Part shown: in pieces, positions 1-8,478 of the stretch
Position numbering within the stretch: position 1 is the stretch's first letter
Layout: each line of letters begins with the position of its first letter
Origin: Planococcus soli
GTDB lineage: Bacteria > Bacillota > Bacilli > Bacillales_A > Planococcaceae
NCBI RefSeq assembly: GCF_016881065.1
Contig: NZ_WXYN01000016.1
Coordinates: 1-64,000 of the forward strand
DNA length: 64,000 bases
Direction of reading: 5' to 3'
Position numbers and translations under genes: made by a program
Notes under the pieces: generated by a model
What the model was told of the DNA's origin: nothing
The model's database searches: none
The model's input: only the letters and a program-made list of their open reading frames with translations

Positions 1-82
1 GTTCCCATTCCTATGGGTACTGGCTGGCTTGATGCTTGCGGCTCTGACGACTGCAGTAGCTGTTCGCACACGCAAACAGTAA
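1..82 (+). CDS. C-terminal end of a membrane protein (partial)
   Basis: Only the last 26 codons of a gene that begins before the window are present; the stop codon is at 80-82. They encode one hydrophobic helix (FPFLWVLAGLMLAALTTAVAV) followed by a short basic tail (RTRKQ), the usual end of a membrane protein with a cytoplasmic C-terminus. A rho-independent terminator follows at once. The CopC-type gene at 480 hints at a link with copper handling, but the fragment is too short to name. Confidence 0.6.
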   Translation, partial: FPFLWVLAGLMLAALTTAVAVRTRKQ

Positions 83-101
83 GATTTATTGACGGTCATG
101 A

Positions 102-130
102 AAAGCTAGCCTTAACCGGCTAGCTTTTTG
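102..130 (+). terminator. Rho-independent terminator
   Basis: Perfect 10-bp inverted repeat (AAAGCTAGCC / GGCTAGCTTT) with a 6-nt loop, ending in a T-rich run. It closes the truncated membrane-protein gene. Confidence 0.85.
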
Positions 131-191
131 TTTGCCGCAACAGCGGCTCATGCTGGATAACGGTTAAGAATACAAAGGGAGGGATTCAATT

Positions 192-443
192 GTGAAGATG
201 GAATGCGACCTTGTGGTAGACTACATCAATGGATCTTTGCCATTTGATAAACAGTGGGAAGAGAGAATTGAAAAGCACTTGGCGGTTTGTCGGGAGTGCA
301 GGGAACTTGCAGAATTGATGAGCGAACTTCCCAAATTAATGAATGAAACAACATTCTTTAAAGATATGAAAGCCAGGATATTGGCTATAGTATTTGAAGA
401 AAGGACGGAATCGGGTTCTTCATCATATGGCTACAGCGTGTAA
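192..443 (+). CDS. Small zinc-finger (zf-HC2) anti-sigma-like protein
   Basis: An 83-residue protein starting at GTG 192 behind AAAGGGAGGGA. Residues 28-36 hold an H-x3-C-x2-C motif (HLAVCREC), the core of the zinc-binding anti-sigma domain found at the N-terminus of many ECF anti-sigma factors. There is no membrane segment after it and no ECF sigma gene beside it, so it is a stand-alone zinc-finger protein. It lies 36 bp before the CopC-type gene and may be co-transcribed with it. The fold is well supported; a role as anti-sigma factor is inferred. Confidence 0.7.
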   Translation: MKMECDLVVDYINGSLPFDKQWEERIEKHLAVCRECRELAELMSELPKLMNETTFFKDMKARILAIVFEERTESGSSSYGYSV

Positions 444-479
444 AAAAGCCAAAAGAACTGGAAATGGAGGGACTAAGAG

Positions 480-1037
480 ATGAAAAAAATAATGATACTG
501 CTTGTACTGGCAACTTTTTCGCTGCCTTTGATCGGGCAGGCGCATACGACGCTGTCTTCGTCATCACCTGCAGAAGGAGAAGTCATGGTTGAACCGTTGG
601 AAGAGGTGGTTCTAACTTTTGGAACTGTCATCGAACAGGGAAGCTCGATGACGCTGGAAAGTGAAGGCACTAGTTATGAATTTGACGAAATCACACTTTC
701 AGATAGTGTCATGACGGGATCTCTGTCGGAAGAACTGCCAAATGCGGCTTACACCATCCGCTGGGAAATCATTGGAGCAGATGGCCATCCGATAGAAGGC
801 GAAGTGCCGTTTGAGCTGAATGTTGAAGCGGTTGCAGAGGAACCTGCGGCAGAAGAGGCAGAAACAGAGGAAGAACCAACAACAGAAGAAGCTGTAGTTG
901 AAACAGAAACTCCAGCTGAAGAAGAGAATGCTGTCCAACCCGCAGAAGATGAAGGGAACTCGATGATTACAGTTTTCCTTGTGGTAGCATTACTGGCAGT
1001 CGCATTTATCGCTTACAGGCTATTGAAGAAAAAGTGA
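480..1037 (+). CDS. CopC-domain protein with Glu-rich stalk and C-terminal membrane anchor
   Basis: 185 residues. A signal peptide (about 1-21, ending GQA) would expose His22 as the first mature residue, the classical Cu(II) ligand of CopC proteins. A second conserved His lies in the ADGHPIEG motif near residue 103. The CopC domain (about 22-115) is followed by a long Glu/Ala/Thr stalk (about 117-158) and a single membrane helix (about 161-177) ending KKK. The protein is therefore probably held on the outer face of the membrane, binding copper for delivery or resistance. No CopD follows. The family assignment rests on the His motifs and domain order. Confidence 0.8.
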   Translation: MKKIMILLVLATFSLPLIGQAHTTLSSSSPAEGEVMVEPLEEVVLTFGTVIEQGSSMTLESEGTSYEFDEITLSDSVMTGSLSEELPNAAYTIRWEIIGADGHPIEGEVPFELNVEAVAEEPAAEEAETEEEPTTEEAVVETETPAEEENAVQPAEDEGNSMITVFLVVALLAVAFIAYRLLKKK

Positions 1038-1078
1038 AAAATGATCGATTGTTGCAGGAAAGTGACTTTAAGATAAAG

Positions 1079-1123
1079 AAAAAGCTTACAGCGCCGAAAA
1101 ATCGGGCGTTGTAAGCTTTTTTT
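1079..1123. terminator. Bidirectional terminator between copC-like gene and SDR
   Basis: Arms AAAAGCTTACAGCGCC and GGCGTTGTAAGCTTTT pair at 15 of 16 positions and end in T runs in both directions, serving the two convergent genes. Confidence 0.85.
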
Positions 1124-1142
1124 ATAATGATTAGACTTTGTT

Positions 1143-2036
1143 TTAAGCAGTTGGCATTCCGCCGGTTATGCTGTAAATTTGTCCAGTCACGTAGCTGGAT
1201 TCGGTTGAAGCCAGGAATACGTAGACAGATGACAATTCAACAGGCTGTCCTGCGCGGCCAAGTGGCGTCTCAGGTGTGCCTTTTCCGAATTCAGGAATGT
1301 TTTCCTGCGGCTGTCCGCCGGAAATTTGCAGAGCTGTCCAGATTGGGCCTGGAGCAACCGAATTTACACGGATGCCTTTTTCGGCCAATTGTTTAGATAA
1401 TGCTTTCGTGAAGCCGATGATGGCAAATTTCGTTGCTGCGTAATCGAGCAGCATCGGGCTCGGGTCAAACCCTTCAACAGAGCTGGTTGTGATGATGGAA
1501 GCCCCAGCAGGAAGATGCGGAAGTGCTGCTTTTACGGTCCAGTACATGGAATAGACGTTGACTTGGAATGTTTTTTCAAGCTGCTCTGTCGGCAAATCCA
1601 AAATGTCTTCGACCGCTTGCTGCTTGCCTGCCACTAATGCCAGGATGTCCAGTCCGCCAAGTTCGGAATGTGCCTTTTCGACAAGTTCTTTGCAGAAAGA
1701 TTCGCTGCTCAAATCTCCAGGAATCAAAATAGCTTTGCGCCCTTCAGCTTCGATCAGTTTTTTGACTTCTTCTGCATCCGGCTGTTCGACCGGCAAGTAG
1801 TTAATGGCGACGTCTGCGCCTTCCCGTGCGTAGGCAATAGCAGCTGCACGGCCGATTCCAGAGTCACCGCCGGTTACAAGCGCTTTACGTCCGGTTAGTT
1901 TGCCTGATCCGGTATAGCTCGTTTCTCCGCAATCGGGAAGCGGGCTCATTTCGTTTTGAAGGCCTGGCGGCTCTTGATATTGTTTCGGAAAGTTGTCCGT
2001 TGTGTATTGTGTTCTAGGGTTTGGGATATTCGTCAT
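1143..2036 (-). CDS. Short-chain dehydrogenase/reductase, YdaD/YhxD-type stress protein
   Basis: 297 residues from ATG 2036, chosen because GGAGGAG lies 7 bases upstream; an earlier in-frame start has no such site. After an unstructured N-terminus ([11 protein letters not shown]...) of about 45 residues comes a classical SDR Rossmann fold: TGGDSGIG cofactor loop, catalytic Ser in TSSVEG and the YAATK Tyr/Lys pair. The usual NNAG is replaced by LVAGKQ, a trait I associate with this stress subgroup. The extended N-terminus resembles Bacillus YdaD and YhxC/YhxD, which are sigma-B general stress proteins. Substrate unknown. Confidence 0.85.
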   Translation of the reverse strand: MTNIPNPRTQYTTDNFPKQYQEPPGLQNEMSPLPDCGETSYTGSGKLTGRKALVTGGDSGIGRAAAIAYAREGADVAINYLPVEQPDAEEVKKLIEAEGRKAILIPGDLSSESFCKELVEKAHSELGGLDILALVAGKQQAVEDILDLPTEQLEKTFQVNVYSMYWTVKAALPHLPAGASIITTSSVEGFDPSPMLLDYAATKFAIIGFTKALSKQLAEKGIRVNSVAPGPIWTALQISGGQPQENIPEFGKGTPETPLGRAGQPVELSSVYVFLASTESSYVTGQIYSITGGMPTA

Positions 2037-2080
2037 TTGAATTTCTCCTCCTGTTGGTATTAAATGGGTTCTTTCTTTAT

Positions 2081-2105
2081 CTACCACTTAAAAGAAAGGT
2101 GAAAC
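2081..2105 (-). promoter_or_regulatory. Possible sigma-B-type promoter for the SDR
   Basis: On the minus strand GTTTCA is followed 13 bases later by TGGTAG, against the sigma-B consensus GTTTAA-N12-14-GGGTAT. The match is partial. It is offered because related SDRs are sigma-B dependent in Bacillus. Confidence 0.35.
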
Positions 2106-2355
2106 CTGCATGAGAAAATGTAAGCGATTCATGAAAAAATAATTGCTCTTTGAATGAAAAATCAGCCATCATCTTTAGCTGCCCCGTAGTTATAACACGC
2201 TAAGTATCAAACAAGCGTAATACAAAAGGTCTTGTTTAATGTCGGGAAGCTTTTATAAGGATTTAGCAAGCTCGTTCTTTATTTTATTCATGTTAAAATC
2301 ACTTATATGACAGACATACCTTATTAAGATGAACTAGAAGCGAGGAGGCGATATA

Positions 2356-3315
2356 TTGGCTACTATCAGGGATGTTGCCAGATTGGCGGGAGTGTCTGTA
2401 GCCACTGTTTCACGTGTCTTGAATGACCATCCATATGTAAAACGGGAAAAAGTGGAAGCGGTAAAAAAAGCCATTGCAGAAACGGGATATATCCAAAACA
2501 TCAATGCGATCAACTTGAAAAAGGGCAAAACGAACTTAGTGGGTATGGTGCTGCCGCTGCTGGACCATCCGTATTTTTCGCAATTGATGCAAGGCATATC
2601 TACGGCTGCTTCCGTTCATCACTACAAGCTTGTGCTTTATCAGACTGGATATCAGGAAGGGCAGGAAATGGAGGCATTGGAGATGTTGAAACTCAAGCAA
2701 ATCGACAACCTGGTCATTTGTTCGAGACAAGTTTCTTTGGCTGTTATAGAACGCTTTCGCCAATACGGAAATATCGTGCTGTTTGAAAATGGCGGGAACA
2801 CGCCATTGAGTTATACATTCGTCGATCACTATGCTTGTTTCATGAATGCGTTAACTTATTTGTATGACCGGGGACATCGGGAAATCGGGTTTTCCATCAA
2901 TCGATCCGATGGAACGAACAGCAAGCAGAGGGAGCAGGCTTACAAAGATTTTTTGGAAACGAAAGGGCTGCGGTACCGTAAAGAGTATATCGTTAAAGAC
3001 TGTCTTTACCTGGAAGACGGCGAACGCGTGTTAAAGCAGTTCTCAAAATTGCAGCAGCGCCCTACAGCTTTACTTGCAACCAGTGATCAAGTGGCAGCCG
3101 GAATAATGATCGCCAGTCCTGAATACGGAATCTCCATTCCGGAAGATCTTGCGATTATCGGCTTTGATAATCATCCGATTGCCAAGGCGATGAACATCAC
3201 AACAATTGGCATTCCGCTAAATTCCATTGGGCAGACTCTCTTTGAACAGACCCTGTCAGAATCAGCTTCACATAAAGAAGTTCCCGTTAGCTTGATTGAA
3301 AGGCTGACAGTTTGA
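2356..3315 (+). CDS. LacI-family transcriptional regulator
   Basis: 319 residues from TTG 2356, seven bases after GAGGAGG. The N-terminus is a standard LacI helix-turn-helix with hinge (IRDVARLAGVSVATVSRVLN), followed by a periplasmic-binding-protein-like sensor domain (about 60-315). No sugar transport or catabolic gene is adjacent: the SDR upstream is divergent and the next plus-strand gene is far away. It is therefore an orphan regulator of unknown ligand. Confidence 0.9.
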   Translation: MATIRDVARLAGVSVATVSRVLNDHPYVKREKVEAVKKAIAETGYIQNINAINLKKGKTNLVGMVLPLLDHPYFSQLMQGISTAASVHHYKLVLYQTGYQEGQEMEALEMLKLKQIDNLVICSRQVSLAVIERFRQYGNIVLFENGGNTPLSYTFVDHYACFMNALTYLYDRGHREIGFSINRSDGTNSKQREQAYKDFLETKGLRYRKEYIVKDCLYLEDGERVLKQFSKLQQRPTALLATSDQVAAGIMIASPEYGISIPEDLAIIGFDNHPIAKAMNITTIGIPLNSIGQTLFEQTLSESASHKEVPVSLIERLTV

Positions 3316-3553
3316 ATGCGGAAACTGTATAAGGCTGTTGGTGACGAAATGGCAAAAAGCAGCCCGGGCTGGAGTCAGTAAAAGACAGAGACTTAGGCGT
3401 GATCATGCCCTGAAATAGGTTACACTCACGAAAGACATCGCTGAATTATTAAAAACTAGCGGGAACTGCTTTTCACCTTAAGCATAGTTTATGATATCGT
3501 TCTCAGGTCAAGTGATTTCCTGCAACTTTATTAAGCTGGTTTGAAGGGGGAAA

Positions 3554-3718
3554 ATGAATAGGAACTATTGGAGTGAAATCATGCTCCAAGAAGAAATTTT
3601 CCGAAGAGACAGAGGGAAAGCAACGGGTTCTGCACAAGAAAAGCAGAAACTGTATGAGTATGAAGCCATAGAAACCCGAATAGAGTCACTTTTTCAAGTG
3701 ACCAACATTCGGGTTTAA
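3554..3718 (+). CDS. Possible small protein, 54 residues
   Basis: ATG 3554 is preceded by AAGGGGG only 3 bases away, tighter than usual. The frame runs 54 codons, gives a charged, soluble, Glu/Arg-rich peptide starting MNRNYWSEIM, and its last codons lie inside the terminator hairpin at 3672-3716. I do not recognise it. The rest of 3316-3739 shows no other gene. It could be a chance frame. Confidence 0.25.
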   Translation: MNRNYWSEIMLQEEIFRRDRGKATGSAQEKQKLYEYEAIETRIESLFQVTNIRV

Positions 3719-3723
3719 TTTTT
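3672..3723. terminator. Bidirectional terminator
   Basis: Outer arms AAACCCGAAT / ATTCGGGTTT (perfect, 3672-3681 and 3707-3716) enclose an inner AGTCACT / AGTGAC pairing. It lies between plus-strand transcription from the LacI side and the convergent AI-2E gene. Confidence 0.8.
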
Positions 3724-3739
3724 GGTGAGATTTTTTAGC

Positions 3740-4819
3740 TTATACTTCTCTTGTAGCTGTCTCTTCAATTTCTTTTCGTTTGCTATAGAAATTAGTAATC
3801 ACTGTTTTTACAACGGCGTAGAAAGGAACGGCCAGTATGATGCCCCAGATTCCGGCAATATTCCCGGCGGCCAATATTAATGTGATCACAGTCAGCGGGT
3901 GAACGTTCAGTGCATTGCCCATGATGTTAGGCGTTATTAGGTTTCCTTCAATCTGCTGTGCAACAAGCATGATAATGGCTACGTAGACAGCCATTATCGG
4001 ATCTTGAAACAGTGCGATAATCATGGCTGGAATTACTGCGATATAAGGTCCAAGGAAAGGGATGACATTAGTCGCGACACCGATTAAAGCGAGCAGGAAC
4101 GCATAGTCAAGTCCGATGATCAAGTATCCGATCAGCAGCATGGTACCTACAATCAAACTCACAAATAGCTGACCCACGATGTAGGACTTTAAGGTTTCAT
4201 CTATATCATGCAAAGTTTTGCGAATCCAGGTTTTTCTTTCTCCTGAAAAGAAATGGGCGACGAATGGCGCAAACTTCTCGTGGTCGATCAGGATATACAC
4301 CAGGAAAAAAGGAACAAGAACAAGAGCGAGCACACCAGATAACAGACTTGTCAAGAAAGTCAGAAGCCATGAGCCGATATTGGCTGCCCAGTCCGTAAAT
4401 TGTCCAGTGACACTGTTTATTTGTTCTCGGACAGAATCCGGCAAGTGTTCACGCTGGTTTAGAAGATATTGCCCGTAGTCCTCTGTGCTTTCAATAATTT
4501 CTGGAAAATTGCTTGCAAGGGAGTTTGCCTGCTCGGAAACAATCGGAGCCAGCAACACATAAAATAACCATATAAGGAGACCCATGAACGCAAAAATGAG
4601 TAAGATGGCTGCCCATTTGGGAACCTTCTTTTTTTGCAGGAAACGCAGGATGGGCCGTGTTAAGTAAAACAGCGCTCCACCCAGCAGCAAAGGCAGGAAA
4701 ATCGTTTCTGCGACAACGAAGAGTGGCGAAAACACACCCTGTACTTCAATAAATAAACGAATGATGACTAAAGTTAATATAATCGCGACAGCTGTTTGAA
4801 ACCAGACTTTATGTGTCAT
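3740..4819 (-). CDS. AI-2E family (PerM/TqsA/YdiK) membrane transporter
   Basis: 359 residues with about eight membrane helices, two hydrophobic pairs at the N-terminus, a long hydrophilic loop (about 95-150) and the dense C-terminal bundle with the TNVIPFLGPYIAVIPA and HPLTVITLILAAG motifs typical of the family. GAAAGGAGTG lies upstream of ATG 4819. Family members range from autoinducer-2 exporters to sodium/proton antiporters, so the substrate cannot be stated. A second, only distantly similar, member is at 40140-41372. Confidence 0.88.
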   Translation of the reverse strand: MTHKVWFQTAVAIILTLVIIRLFIEVQGVFSPLFVVAETIFLPLLLGGALFYLTRPILRFLQKKKVPKWAAILLIFAFMGLLIWLFYVLLAPIVSEQANSLASNFPEIIESTEDYGQYLLNQREHLPDSVREQINSVTGQFTDWAANIGSWLLTFLTSLLSGVLALVLVPFFLVYILIDHEKFAPFVAHFFSGERKTWIRKTLHDIDETLKSYIVGQLFVSLIVGTMLLIGYLIIGLDYAFLLALIGVATNVIPFLGPYIAVIPAMIIALFQDPIMAVYVAIIMLVAQQIEGNLITPNIMGNALNVHPLTVITLILAAGNIAGIWGIILAVPFYAVVKTVITNFYSKRKEIEETATREV

Positions 4820-4943
4820 TAGAACACTCCTTTCGATAGAGAGTTAGTGTGGGGGATGACGAGGAAAAAGGCGCGAATATGCTGCCCGCTTTTATCATAC
4901 GTACCCTTTGCAGAATCACTTTAACCGGCATAATTCGAATTCA

Positions 4944-4980
4944 CGAAAAAAGACGGATTGCATTTATCTGCAACCCGCCT
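4944..4980 (-). terminator. Rho-independent terminator after hxlR
   Basis: On the minus strand GGCGGGTTGCA pairs with TGCAATCCGTC, followed by six T residues, 18 bases after the HxlR stop codon. Confidence 0.75.
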
Positions 4981-4997
4981 TGTTTATTTAGTAGTTT

Positions 4998-5354
4998 TTA
5001 GCTGTTTTCTATTTTCGTATCCAATAGGTTATGTTCCATGTAATCCTTGCCCCATTCATACATGGAGTCAAGAATGGGAATCAGGCTGCGTCCCTGGTCA
5101 GTCAGGGAGTACTCGACTTTAGGGGGCACAACCGGATAGATTTCGCGGTGCACAATCAAATGTTCTTCCAGTTCACGCAATTGAGTCACAAGCATGCGCT
5201 GGGTGATGCCTGGCATCAGATTTTTCAGCTCGCCAAACCGTTTTGTTCCTTCTTTGCCTAAATGCCAGAGGATCAACATCTTCCACTTTCCGCCGATGAT
5301 CGAAAGCGTCAGTTCTTTTTCGCAATTAAAGCTTTTTTCTCCCAAGTTGGGCAT
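4998..5354 (-). CDS. hxlR: HxlR-type formaldehyde-responsive regulator
   Basis: 118 residues with the winged-helix HxlR/MarR-like fold. The N-terminus carries [17 protein letters not shown]. Cys11 and Lys13 occupy the same positions as the Cys11/Lys13 pair that formaldehyde cross-links in Bacillus subtilis HxlR (recalled from literature). The whole protein reads as a close relative ([31 protein letters not shown]). Its start overlaps the last 29 bases of the Cof phosphatase gene, so the two are translated from one transcript. It is the likely activator of hxlAB, which lies 1.7 kb away on the same strand rather than divergent as in B. subtilis. Confidence 0.88.
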   Translation of the reverse strand: MPNLGEKSFNCEKELTLSIIGGKWKMLILWHLGKEGTKRFGELKNLMPGITQRMLVTQLRELEEHLIVHREIYPVVPPKVEYSLTDQGRSLIPILDSMYEWGKDYMEHNLLDTKIENS

Positions 5355-6186
5355 GGTCTTCGCTTCCTCTCTCCGCTGCAGCCACTTTCTGCGGTTCTAA
5401 AATAAACGCATCAATCGCATGGCGTACACCTTCGTCATTGTTGGTAAGCGAGGTGTAGTCGGCAATCTCTTTCACTTCCTGTACAGCATTGCCCATGGCG
5501 ATGCCAAAACCGGCCGCTTTGACCAGCTCAAAATCATTGTGGTTATCGCCGATTCCGATAATTTCGGAGCGGTCGATGCCAAGATGGTTCGCCAGGAATA
5601 AAAGAGCGGTTCCTTTGTTTGCTTCGGGATGTGTCACTTCCAAGTAGTTCTTTTTGGACTTCTCGATATAGGCCGAGTCGCCGAATATTGTCTGCAATTC
5701 TTTTTGCAGAAGATCTAACACATCAGGTTGGTCGATAAAGAGCAGTTTCGTAAACCCTTTTTGCGCAAGCCCAATCAAGTCCGGTTCTACCGCATACGGG
5801 ACTTGGACAGCTTCGGCATAAGCGATCAACTTATCGGTTTCTGCGGCCCCGTAAAGAATATCGTCCTGATAGACCTGCAAGTGAATGTTTTTCTCGCGGG
5901 CAATGTGGATTAACTTTTTGGCAATGTCAGGGGAAACGGCGCGCTCATACAATGCGTTTGCTTCCCCTGCAGCCTTGATCATGGCACCTTGGTAAGTTAT
6001 TAGCGGTGCATCAATTCCCAACTGCTGTGCCACGAGTTTTGCAGAAGAGAACATCCTCCCCGTCGCAATCGTGACCACCGTTCCCAGTTCCTTCGCTTTT
6101 TGGACGGCTTCCACCGTTCCCGGTGAAATCGTCAGTTCGTCTGTGAAGAGCGTCCCATCAAGGTCGATTGCAATCATTTTATACAT
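5326..6186 (-). CDS. Cof-type HAD-superfamily phosphatase
   Basis: 286 residues from ATG 6186, with AAGGAG seven bases upstream. All HAD motifs are visible: DLDGTLF near the N-terminus (nucleophile Asp), TGRMFSS (motif II region), a Lys in NKGTALLFL and GDNHNDFEL (motif IV). The type II cap between motifs II and III is typical of Cof/YbjI/YwpJ sugar-phosphate or FMN phosphatases. It lies between the cyclase and HxlR genes in a three-gene minus-strand unit. A role in sugar-phosphate clearance near the ribulose monophosphate genes is plausible but inferred. Confidence 0.87.
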   Translation of the reverse strand: MYKMIAIDLDGTLFTDELTISPGTVEAVQKAKELGTVVTIATGRMFSSAKLVAQQLGIDAPLITYQGAMIKAAGEANALYERAVSPDIAKKLIHIAREKNIHLQVYQDDILYGAAETDKLIAYAEAVQVPYAVEPDLIGLAQKGFTKLLFIDQPDVLDLLQKELQTIFGDSAYIEKSKKNYLEVTHPEANKGTALLFLANHLGIDRSEIIGIGDNHNDFELVKAAGFGIAMGNAVQEVKEIADYTSLTNNDEGVRHAIDAFILEPQKVAAAERGSEDHAQLGRKKL

Positions 6187-6218
6187 AGGTTCGCTCCTTG
6201 GAAATTCTTTTGCCAACT

Positions 6219-6839
6219 TTAAAAATTCAATCCTTCAAACAGCATGACTCTGGCAGGAGAAGCGTCGGTGCCGGCTAATTTTAGCGGTGCTGCGACCATA
6301 AAGTATTCGCCTTGCTCAACTTCCTTCAAGCGCAGGCCTTCGATGATGATGATGTCATGGGCGAATAAGGTTTTATGCGTTGGGTGGCCTTCCTGGCTTC
6401 GTTCGATTCCGAGGGCGTCTGTTCCCACTCCGCGAACCCCGAGCTCTGAAAGATAGTTTGCACCATCTTCTGCAAGGTAGATAAAGTCAAAATTGAAATG
6501 GTCGTCAAAAGAGTTTTTTGTTTTAAATAGAACAAAGTCTTCCTTTTCAATCTCGAAGCCCTCCAGGTCCGCTTTTGAAATGCCGTTCTCGGATGCCGTC
6601 AAATCCAGCACTTTGCATTGTCCTACAAGTTTGTCCAACGAAATCGATTCAAACGTTTCGCCGCCAACAGTCATATGAAGCGGGGCGTCGATGTGCGTTC
6701 CCGTATGGACATCCATCTCCAAACGTGTTTCTGTCACATAGCCGTTTGTCAGCTGATTTAGTTTTGGCTGTTTTTCCGGCTTGTCTTTATATACGGCCAT
6801 TCCTTCAAAAATTTCACCTGTTACATCATACATTTTCAT
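6219..6839 (-). CDS. Cyclase / kynurenine formamidase-like hydrolase
   Basis: 206 residues from ATG 6839, eight bases after GGAAGGA. The HTGTHIDAPLH motif (about residues 45-55) is the metal-binding signature of the cyclase family (PF04199: KynB formamidase, isatin hydrolase). A second conserved stretch near 135-155 reads GVGTDALGIE. No tryptophan-degradation genes are nearby. Being upstream of the Cof and HxlR genes and downstream of hxlB, it could act on a formyl or small cyclic compound, but the substrate is not deducible. Confidence 0.85.
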   Translation of the reverse strand: MKMYDVTGEIFEGMAVYKDKPEKQPKLNQLTNGYVTETRLEMDVHTGTHIDAPLHMTVGGETFESISLDKLVGQCKVLDLTASENGISKADLEGFEIEKEDFVLFKTKNSFDDHFNFDFIYLAEDGANYLSELGVRGVGTDALGIERSQEGHPTHKTLFAHDIIIIEGLRLKEVEQGEYFMVAAPLKLAGTDASPARVMLFEGLNF

Positions 6840-6961
6840 CCAATCAATCCTTCCGTTGCAGATAGTTTCTTTCACAGTATGTTCAGCTTGGCATGCTTTT
6901 TGGGCGTCTGTCCAGTGATAGTGCTTGGACTACTCCCGGCTTTGGGTCTGTGGAATAAGGA

Positions 6962-7002
6962 AAATAAGCATGAGCCTAAAAAAATCAGGCTCATGCTTAT
7001 TT
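6962..7002 (-). terminator. Terminator after hxlB
   Basis: Perfect arms AAATAAGCATGAGCCT / AGGCTCATGCTTATTT directly follow the hxlB stop codon, separating hxlAB from the cyclase unit. Confidence 0.85.
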
Positions 7003-7005
7003 ATT

Positions 7006-7560
7006 TTACTCTAAATTGGCGTGCCTGCCGTACATAGTATCGGATTCGAGCCCTTTTTTATCCATAAATCTCAGGATCACCGCATCGTAGAAAAGGAGAA
7101 GCGACTGCTCAAACAGCGAGCCCATCGGTTGGATGGACTTGCCGCTGGCGCCGTCCGCTTTTGCTTGAGCCGGAATTTCAATTGTAATGTCTGCGAGACT
7201 TCCAATTGTAGACTGAGGATTAATGGTAATGGCCACTACCAAAGCGCCGATGTCTTTTGCTTTTTCTGTCATCGCTGCAAGGCTCTGGGTTTCGCCCGAA
7301 CCGGAACCGACGATGAAAATATCACCGGGTTCCAAATTCGGAGTCACCGTTTCGCCTACCACATATGCATCCAAGCCGACGTGCATCATGCGCATGACAA
7401 AGGCTTTTGCCATAAAGCCCGAGCGGCCGCCGCCTGCGACAAATATTTTCTGTGCCTGTAGGATGCCGGCCACCAGCTTTTCAGCTTCTGTATCGTCAAT
7501 AAGTGTTAGCGTCTGGTTTAGTTCGGCCAAAATTTCTTCTGTAAAGCTCGTGGTGTTCAT
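7006..7560 (-). CDS. hxlB: 6-phospho-3-hexuloisomerase
   Basis: 184 residues, the normal length for HxlB/PHI. It has a SIS sugar-isomerase fold with VAGGGRSG near residue 42 and the SGSGETQS phosphate-binding loop near 88. The enzyme converts 3-hexulose 6-phosphate to fructose 6-phosphate, the second step of formaldehyde fixation. The start lies one base after the hxlA stop, so the two genes form one translation unit. The C-terminus ends with DTMYGRHANLE, as in close Bacillus homologues. Confidence 0.95.
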   Translation of the reverse strand: MNTTSFTEEILAELNQTLTLIDDTEAEKLVAGILQAQKIFVAGGGRSGFMAKAFVMRMMHVGLDAYVVGETVTPNLEPGDIFIVGSGSGETQSLAAMTEKAKDIGALVVAITINPQSTIGSLADITIEIPAQAKADGASGKSIQPMGSLFEQSLLLFYDAVILRFMDKKGLESDTMYGRHANLE

Positions 7561-7561
7561 G

Positions 7562-8203
7562 TTACACGGTCACGCTTTGTTTGATCAGGTTCTGGATTTT
7601 TTCAGCTTCTGCGCCTTTGTCGTCTTTGCTTGTAATGCCGCCGCCGACAATGATCAGGTCAGGCTGTGCTTTGATGACTTCTGGCAATGTTTCCAGTTTG
7701 ATGCCGCCAGCTATAGCTGTGCGTGCGTTTTTCACGACGCTTTTAATGGTGCGCAAGTCTTCAAAAGAATCTTTGCCTTCTGCCTGCAAATCGTATCCAG
7801 TGTGGACACAGATGTAATCTGCTCCAAGGAGATCAAGTTCTGCCGCACGTGTTTTAATGTCTTTTACTGCAATCATGTCTACAAGGATTTTCTTGCCTTG
7901 TTTTTTCGCTTCTTCCACTGCACCTTTGATAGATGAATCTTCTGCTTGTGCAAGGATTGTGACAATGTCTGCACCTGCCGCAGAGGCATTCGATACTTCA
8001 TAAGCTGCAGCGTCCATAATTTTTACGTCTGCAAGAACTTCCAGGTTCGGAAACGCTGCTTTCATTTCTGTAACGGCTTTTAAGCCTTCTTTGTTAATGA
8101 CCGGAGTTCCGATTTCAACGATATCGATAAACGCCTCTACTTCTTTAACCAATTCGATTGCTTGTGGAATGTCTACTAAATCTAATGCTAGTTGTAATTT
8201 CAT
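7562..8203 (-). CDS. hxlA: 3-hexulose-6-phosphate synthase
   Basis: 213 residues from ATG 8203, with GAGGAG nine bases upstream; the longer frame upstream lacks a ribosome site. It is a TIM barrel of the OMP-decarboxylase suprafamily: DVKIMDAAAYEV holds the D-x-K-x-x-D metal/substrate motif, and VHTGYDLQA and AIAGGIKLET carry later phosphate-site residues. It condenses formaldehyde with ribulose 5-phosphate. First gene of the hxlAB pair; promoter at 8244-8283. Confidence 0.95.
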   Translation of the reverse strand: MKLQLALDLVDIPQAIELVKEVEAFIDIVEIGTPVINKEGLKAVTEMKAAFPNLEVLADVKIMDAAAYEVSNASAAGADIVTILAQAEDSSIKGAVEEAKKQGKKILVDMIAVKDIKTRAAELDLLGADYICVHTGYDLQAEGKDSFEDLRTIKSVVKNARTAIAGGIKLETLPEVIKAQPDLIIVGGGITSKDDKGAEAEKIQNLIKQSVTV

Positions 8204-8243
8204 ATATGTGAATCTCCTCATATTCTTATTTTGGCTCACACTC

Positions 8244-8283
8244 AGTCTAAGTCCTATTGGTGTTTTTGTGAAGTACGCACTTT
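8244..8283 (-). promoter_or_regulatory. hxlAB promoter with upstream regulatory element
   Basis: Read on the minus strand: AAAGTGCGTACTT (8283-8271), -35 TTCACA (8272-8267), 17-base spacer, -10 TAGACT (8249-8244). The element overlaps the -35 box, as expected for an activator-dependent promoter. A 12-of-13 copy sits at the same distance (21 bases) from the -10 box of the divergent zwf promoter. Binding by HxlR is inferred. Confidence 0.7.
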
Positions 8284-8364
8284 GAAATCACATACTGACA
8301 AAAAGTATACCATCAGTGGCGGCGGGGATAGAATTGTTTCTGTGCCAGGCACCTAATGGTTTTT

Positions 8365-8404
8365 AAACTGCGTACTTACATAAAAGGAGACAAGCCACTA
8401 TAAT
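8365..8404 (+). promoter_or_regulatory. zwf promoter sharing the hxlAB element
   Basis: AAACTGCGTACTT (8365-8377) is followed after 21 bases by a perfect TATAAT (8399-8404). The -35 region (CTTACA, 8375-8380) is weak and overlaps the element. The layout copies the hxlAB promoter on the other strand. Confidence 0.7.
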
Positions 8405-8478
8405 GGAAGCTGTTGTGATTATCAGATGCGTTTACAAGCTGCAGAAAATAGAGTGATAGAGTGGGAGAGGTTTAGTGC

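Noticed and set aside
2119..2132. TGTAAGCGATTCAT resembles a catabolite-responsive (cre) site upstream of the LacI gene
   Set aside because: Two mismatches at conserved positions and no clear promoter placement; too weak to list as a feature.
7223..7936. A 237-codon open frame on the plus strand across hxlB and hxlA
   Set aside because: It is antisense to two well-identified genes, has no ribosome site and gives a low-quality Cys/Phe-rich product; a shadow of biased codon use.
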